A stretch of 64,000 bases of DNA from JAALLB01 sp017643495 (GTDB lineage: Bacteria > Pseudomonadota > Alphaproteobacteria > Rhizobiales > Rhizobiaceae): positions 1,364,001-1,428,000 of the forward strand of contig OZ244147.1 of the NCBI GenBank assembly GCA_965216105.1. Direction: 5' to 3'. Of this stretch, positions 61,318-64,000 are shown piece after piece (position 1 is the first letter of the stretch; each line of letters opens with the position of its first letter). Position numbers and translations under genes: made by a program. The notes under the pieces were generated by a model, which saw nothing but the letters and a program-made list of their open reading frames with translations, was not told the DNA's origin and searched no databases.

Positions 61318-62624
61318 ATACTAAAACTGAAACCCCGGTGGCGTCGCGAACTGCTCAGATAAGATTGCTGGCCAAATCTGATCCGCAACAAGCGGTTTTG
61401 GAGTTGAAGCGTTTTATTGATGATACGTTTCAGTTGGAGGCCAGCAATGTTGAGATCAATTACGATCAGTACTCCCTGAATTCCTTGAACGGTTTTTTTG
61501 ACGCTGGCAATGATTCTTATTTCTTCAAGTTCCACCAGGAAGATGGAGAGGAAGACATGCAAGGGGAGTATTACCGGGCGGATTTGCTTGCAAAAGCTGA
61601 CCTCCCGGTTGATTTGCCTGTTTGGAAATCCTCGCTTCCGGGCGAACAAATTCTCGTGTACCGCCGTCGGGAGGACAAGCGTTTTTCTGACATGTTGAGG
61701 GAACTGGATGTCACTCCGGATGCATCTGCAATATCAAAAGCAGGCATGGCGGAGCGGGAACTGAACGACAAGATTTTATCGGTCGCAAAATCCACGCTTC
61801 ATGAGGTGTCAGCATCTCAGGTAAAAAAGGAGCCTTTTCACCATCTGTTTTATGAGCGCATGATTGACCTGAAGACTGGTCAAAGCCCAGGTGGGCGATA
61901 CCAGGATTTTTATGTTGGAAAACAGTTTGATTTTCCCGGTTGTTCCCTCTCGTGGGAAGAATTCTCCCAGGCCGCCCTAATTCTGAATGGCCAAAAAATG
62001 CTGCACACATTTGGACAAATATTCTCAAATGCCGTGGTCCGGTTAAACCCGCAGAATCTCACGGGTGCAGGGGGCATTACAGCGCATGGCGATGCACACA
62101 ACGCGAATGTCTGGTTCGTTGACAAGGGCCGTGATGCATCATTGTCCTACTTTGACCCGGCGTTTGCCGGAAATCACATTCCTTCCCTCATGGCGGAGGT
62201 CAAGGCGACGTTTCACAATGTTTTCGCCCATCCGTTCTGGCTGTATGATCCGGAAGTTACACGCTCACAATTTGATGTTGATGTGGCCTTTTCCAATGGT
62301 GAATTGTCGATCAGTTCCGACTGGCATTTGAGTGATGTACGTCGCGAGTTGCTGGAAGCGAAAATGGACACGTTCTGGAAGCCTTTTCTTTCTCATCTCT
62401 CTGAACAGGATTTGCTGCCTCACGATTGGGAAGAAACAATCCGATGTGCGTTCGCCATGTGCCCAACGCTGGTCATGAATTTGAGGGCCGGTGCTGACCG
62501 GCATAACGAGTCGTCATCAGCGATTGGATTCCTGGTAGCAGGGCTAGCGGGCTCCAAACCGGAATCAGGTGAAAATGTCTTTACCGGTTTTTTTGATTTC
62601 ATAGATCCGGCGCCGAACAGGTAG
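61314..62624 (+). CDS. Phosphotransferase (APH/choline-kinase-like) of unknown substrate
   Basis: I choose TTG 61314, which overlaps the dehydrogenase stop by 4 bases and follows AAAAGGTG; TTG 61293 is an alternative. This gives 436 residues. The catalytic loop is clear as TAHGDAHNANVWF (pattern HGDxHxxNV), with a metal-binding aspartate in YFDPAFAGNH. The N-terminal lobe is unusual and I do not recognise it. Relatives phosphorylate small alcohols or amines. One base separates it from the next gene, so a small phosphorylated intermediate in the pathway is likely. Confidence 0.7.
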   Translation: MNTKTETPVASRTAQIRLLAKSDPQQAVLELKRFIDDTFQLEASNVEINYDQYSLNSLNGFFDAGNDSYFFKFHQEDGEEDMQGEYYRADLLAKADLPVDLPVWKSSLPGEQILVYRRREDKRFSDMLRELDVTPDASAISKAGMAERELNDKILSVAKSTLHEVSASQVKKEPFHHLFYERMIDLKTGQSPGGRYQDFYVGKQFDFPGCSLSWEEFSQAALILNGQKMLHTFGQIFSNAVVRLNPQNLTGAGGITAHGDAHNANVWFVDKGRDASLSYFDPAFAGNHIPSLMAEVKATFHNVFAHPFWLYDPEVTRSQFDVDVAFSNGELSISSDWHLSDVRRELLEAKMDTFWKPFLSHLSEQDLLPHDWEETIRCAFAMCPTLVMNLRAGADRHNESSSAIGFLVAGLAGSKPESGENVFTGFFDFIDPAPNR

Positions 62625-62625
62625 C

Positions 62626-63774
62626 ATGGCTGAATTGGTAAACATATCTGACTTGCGAAGTGCAGCCAAAAGGCGCCTGCCCAAGATTTTCTTTGATTAC
62701 ATTGACGGTGCAGCATTTTCAGAGACCACCGCCAATCGCAATACAGATGACTTCGCAAAATGGGAACTTGTCCAGCGGGTGTTGAGGGTTGCAGAACTAC
62801 CTGAATTGCGAACGACGTATTTGGGTAGTGAAAAGCCTTTGCCGTTCATGTTGGGTCCAGTGGGTTTTTTGGGCCTTTACAGGGGGAATGGAGAGATACT
62901 GACTGCACAGGCGGCCAAGTCAAAAAGAATACCGATGTGCCTTTCCACTTTTTCAATCAGTTCGATCGGGCGATTGCAAAAGGAAGTCGGTGGGGACTTG
63001 CATTTCCAACTCTATATGGACCGGGATAAGTCGTTTGTTGAAAAACTGCTGCAGTCGGCAATTGATGCCAATATTGATGAACTGTATTTGACTGTCGATA
63101 CATCCATCACATCTGTTCGGGAAAAAGACGTTCGTAACGGCTTTCGGGCCGTTAAACGGCTGAACGCCCCGTTGATGTTTTCAATGATGCAAAGGCCTGC
63201 ATGGTGCCTGGACATGTTCCGGTCCGGTGCGCCAAGTGTGGAAGCCGTTGAACAATATCCTGAGTTTGGCAAAGGCGCGCTGGAACAAGCGTCGAACCTT
63301 TCAGGACGGCTGGACTCGTCCCTGACCTGGGATGATGTGGAATGGCTTCGCATGAACTGGAAGGGACGTTTGATCATCAAGGGGATATTGAGTCCCGAAG
63401 ATGCTGTAATTGCTCAGGAAAAAGGTGCTGATGCCATTGTGGTTTCCAATCACGGCGGGCGGCAATTGGATTATGCGTCATCCACTATCAGCGTATTGCC
63501 GGCAATCCGGGATGCTGTTGGTCCGGAGTTTGATGTGCTGATTGATAGCGGCTTTCGCCGTGGGAGTGATATCGCAATCGCATTGGCGCTTGGTGCAAGC
63601 GGTATTTTGCTGGGCAGGGCGTATGCCTTTGGCCTTGCAGCTGGCGGACAAGCAGGTGTCGAGAAGGTGATCGACATATTGTCGAATGAGCTTCAAATCA
63701 CACTCAAGTTAATGGGTGTTGCTTCCGTAAACGAGCTGCAGACCCTGGGCTCAGACTGCTTAGCAAACCGCTGA
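62626..63774 (+). CDS. FMN-dependent alpha-hydroxy-acid dehydrogenase (LldD family)
   Basis: A 382-residue flavoprotein. The N-terminal tyrosine region FFDYIDGAAFSE, the FQLYMDRD segment, the lysine in IIKGI and the catalytic His-Arg in SNHGGRQLDYA are all present. GFRRGSDIAIALALGA and the phosphate site GILLGRAYAFGLAAGG complete the family. It oxidises a 2-hydroxy acid to a 2-keto acid. In this operon the acid could be the product of the HisD-like enzyme, and the keto acid a substrate for the HisC-like aminotransferase. It converges on the regulator gene with 8 bases between. Confidence 0.9.
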   Translation: MAELVNISDLRSAAKRRLPKIFFDYIDGAAFSETTANRNTDDFAKWELVQRVLRVAELPELRTTYLGSEKPLPFMLGPVGFLGLYRGNGEILTAQAAKSKRIPMCLSTFSISSIGRLQKEVGGDLHFQLYMDRDKSFVEKLLQSAIDANIDELYLTVDTSITSVREKDVRNGFRAVKRLNAPLMFSMMQRPAWCLDMFRSGAPSVEAVEQYPEFGKGALEQASNLSGRLDSSLTWDDVEWLRMNWKGRLIIKGILSPEDAVIAQEKGADAIVVSNHGGRQLDYASSTISVLPAIRDAVGPEFDVLIDSGFRRGSDIAIALALGASGILLGRAYAFGLAAGGQAGVEKVIDILSNELQITLKLMGVASVNELQTLGSDCLANR

Positions 63775-63782
63775 AGCCCGGA

Positions 63783-64000
63783 TTAGCTCGTTGGAGTGAA
63801 GTTTGCGATCAATCTGTGTTTGTCGCCCGGGTAGGCAAGGCGCGCCCATGTCACATAGCCCTTGTCGTTTTGCGTCTTCCGTTCAATGACAAGGCAGACA
63901 GACCCGGCCGGAATTTCAAGGGTCTTTGAAATTCGATCATCTGCTGCTGTTGCCACGATCTGATGTTCCGCGGAATTCCAAGGCACGTTTGCTGCCATCC
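63783..64000 (-). CDS. HutC-subfamily GntR regulator, C-terminal UTRA domain (partial)
   Basis: Only the last 72 residues lie in the window; the gene continues beyond base 64000. They fit the end of a UTRA effector domain: ISKTLEIPAGSVCLVIERKT and YVTWARLAYPGDKHRLIANF. This subfamily usually binds GTATATAC-centred palindromes, and two such sites with one core occur at 53901 and 54776. It is therefore the probable repressor of this catabolic regulon. The DNA-binding domain itself is not visible here. Confidence 0.7.
   Translation of the reverse strand, partial: MAANVPWNSAEHQIVATAADDRISKTLEIPAGSVCLVIERKTQNDKGYVTWARLAYPGDKHRLIANFTPTS

Noticed and set aside
1..64000. CRISPR arrays, tRNA or rRNA genes, insertion sequences, integrase or phage genes
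   Set aside because: Reading both strands I saw no regularly spaced short repeats, no tRNA-like T-arm and acceptor pairs, and no transposase or integrase motifs.

Overview
The window looks like a chromosomal stretch of an alphaproteobacterium, probably of the Rhizobiales/Hyphomicrobiales type. This is inferred from protein style, the many ABC transporters with Tat-exported binding proteins, dense ATGA/GTGA-coupled operons and moderate GC; no rRNA, tRNA or phylogenetic marker is present. Almost everything is uptake plus catabolism with local regulators. I saw no insertion sequence, prophage gene or CRISPR array.

Layout. (1) 1-167: the 3' end of a GcvT-like gene, then a 500-base gap. (2) 680-6683: cobalamin uptake, with a cobalamin riboswitch, btuB-type receptor, btuF, btuC, btuD and an unknown fifth gene. 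(3) 6680-17128: a carbohydrate locus. lacI-glucokinase on the minus strand faces an operon of a DTE-type epimerase, a ribose-type ABC importer, a second TIM-barrel isomerase/epimerase and a Gfo/Idh/MocA dehydrogenase; two tandem LacI-type palindromes lie between, and a cupin gene closes the locus. This set resembles 3-keto-glycoside or levoglucosan-type catabolism ending in glucose and glucokinase. (4) 17511-27920: AraC regulator, HyuA/HyuB, LysR, then pxpA, a biotin carrier, biotin carboxylase, pxpB and pxpC, a lactam/hydantoin-type ATP-dependent module. (5) 28073-40924: an unexported solute-binding-protein paralogue, a regulator with two winged-helix domains plus FCD, and a polyamine-type importer with two different ATPases (one lacking the H-loop histidine). 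Two SDRs, an amidase, a deacetylase-fold hydrolase, a small CxxC protein and a COG0523 GTPase follow, ending in a strong terminator. (6) 40972-48625: a copper-radical-oxidase-like (AA5) protein with PA14 and four C-terminal repeats, divergent from a complete type I secretion system (ABC, HlyD, TolC). (7) 48729-52247: an S33-type alpha/beta hydrolase and an MmgE/PrpD protein, then about 500 bases with a possible degraded coding remnant. (8) 52750-64000: a HisC-like aminotransferase divergent from an SDR, then an importer, a HisD-family dehydrogenase, a zinc dehydrogenase, an APH-like kinase, an FMN hydroxyacid dehydrogenase and the end of a HutC-type regulator. Two identical-core 16-base palindromes mark the two promoter regions.

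The most interesting items are the type I-secreted oxidase, the region-8 regulon with its altered HisD-like zinc site, and the region-5 system that pairs a cytoplasmic binding-protein paralogue with an unusual GntR regulator and an asymmetric ATPase pair. All functions are read from motifs and context; no database search was run.
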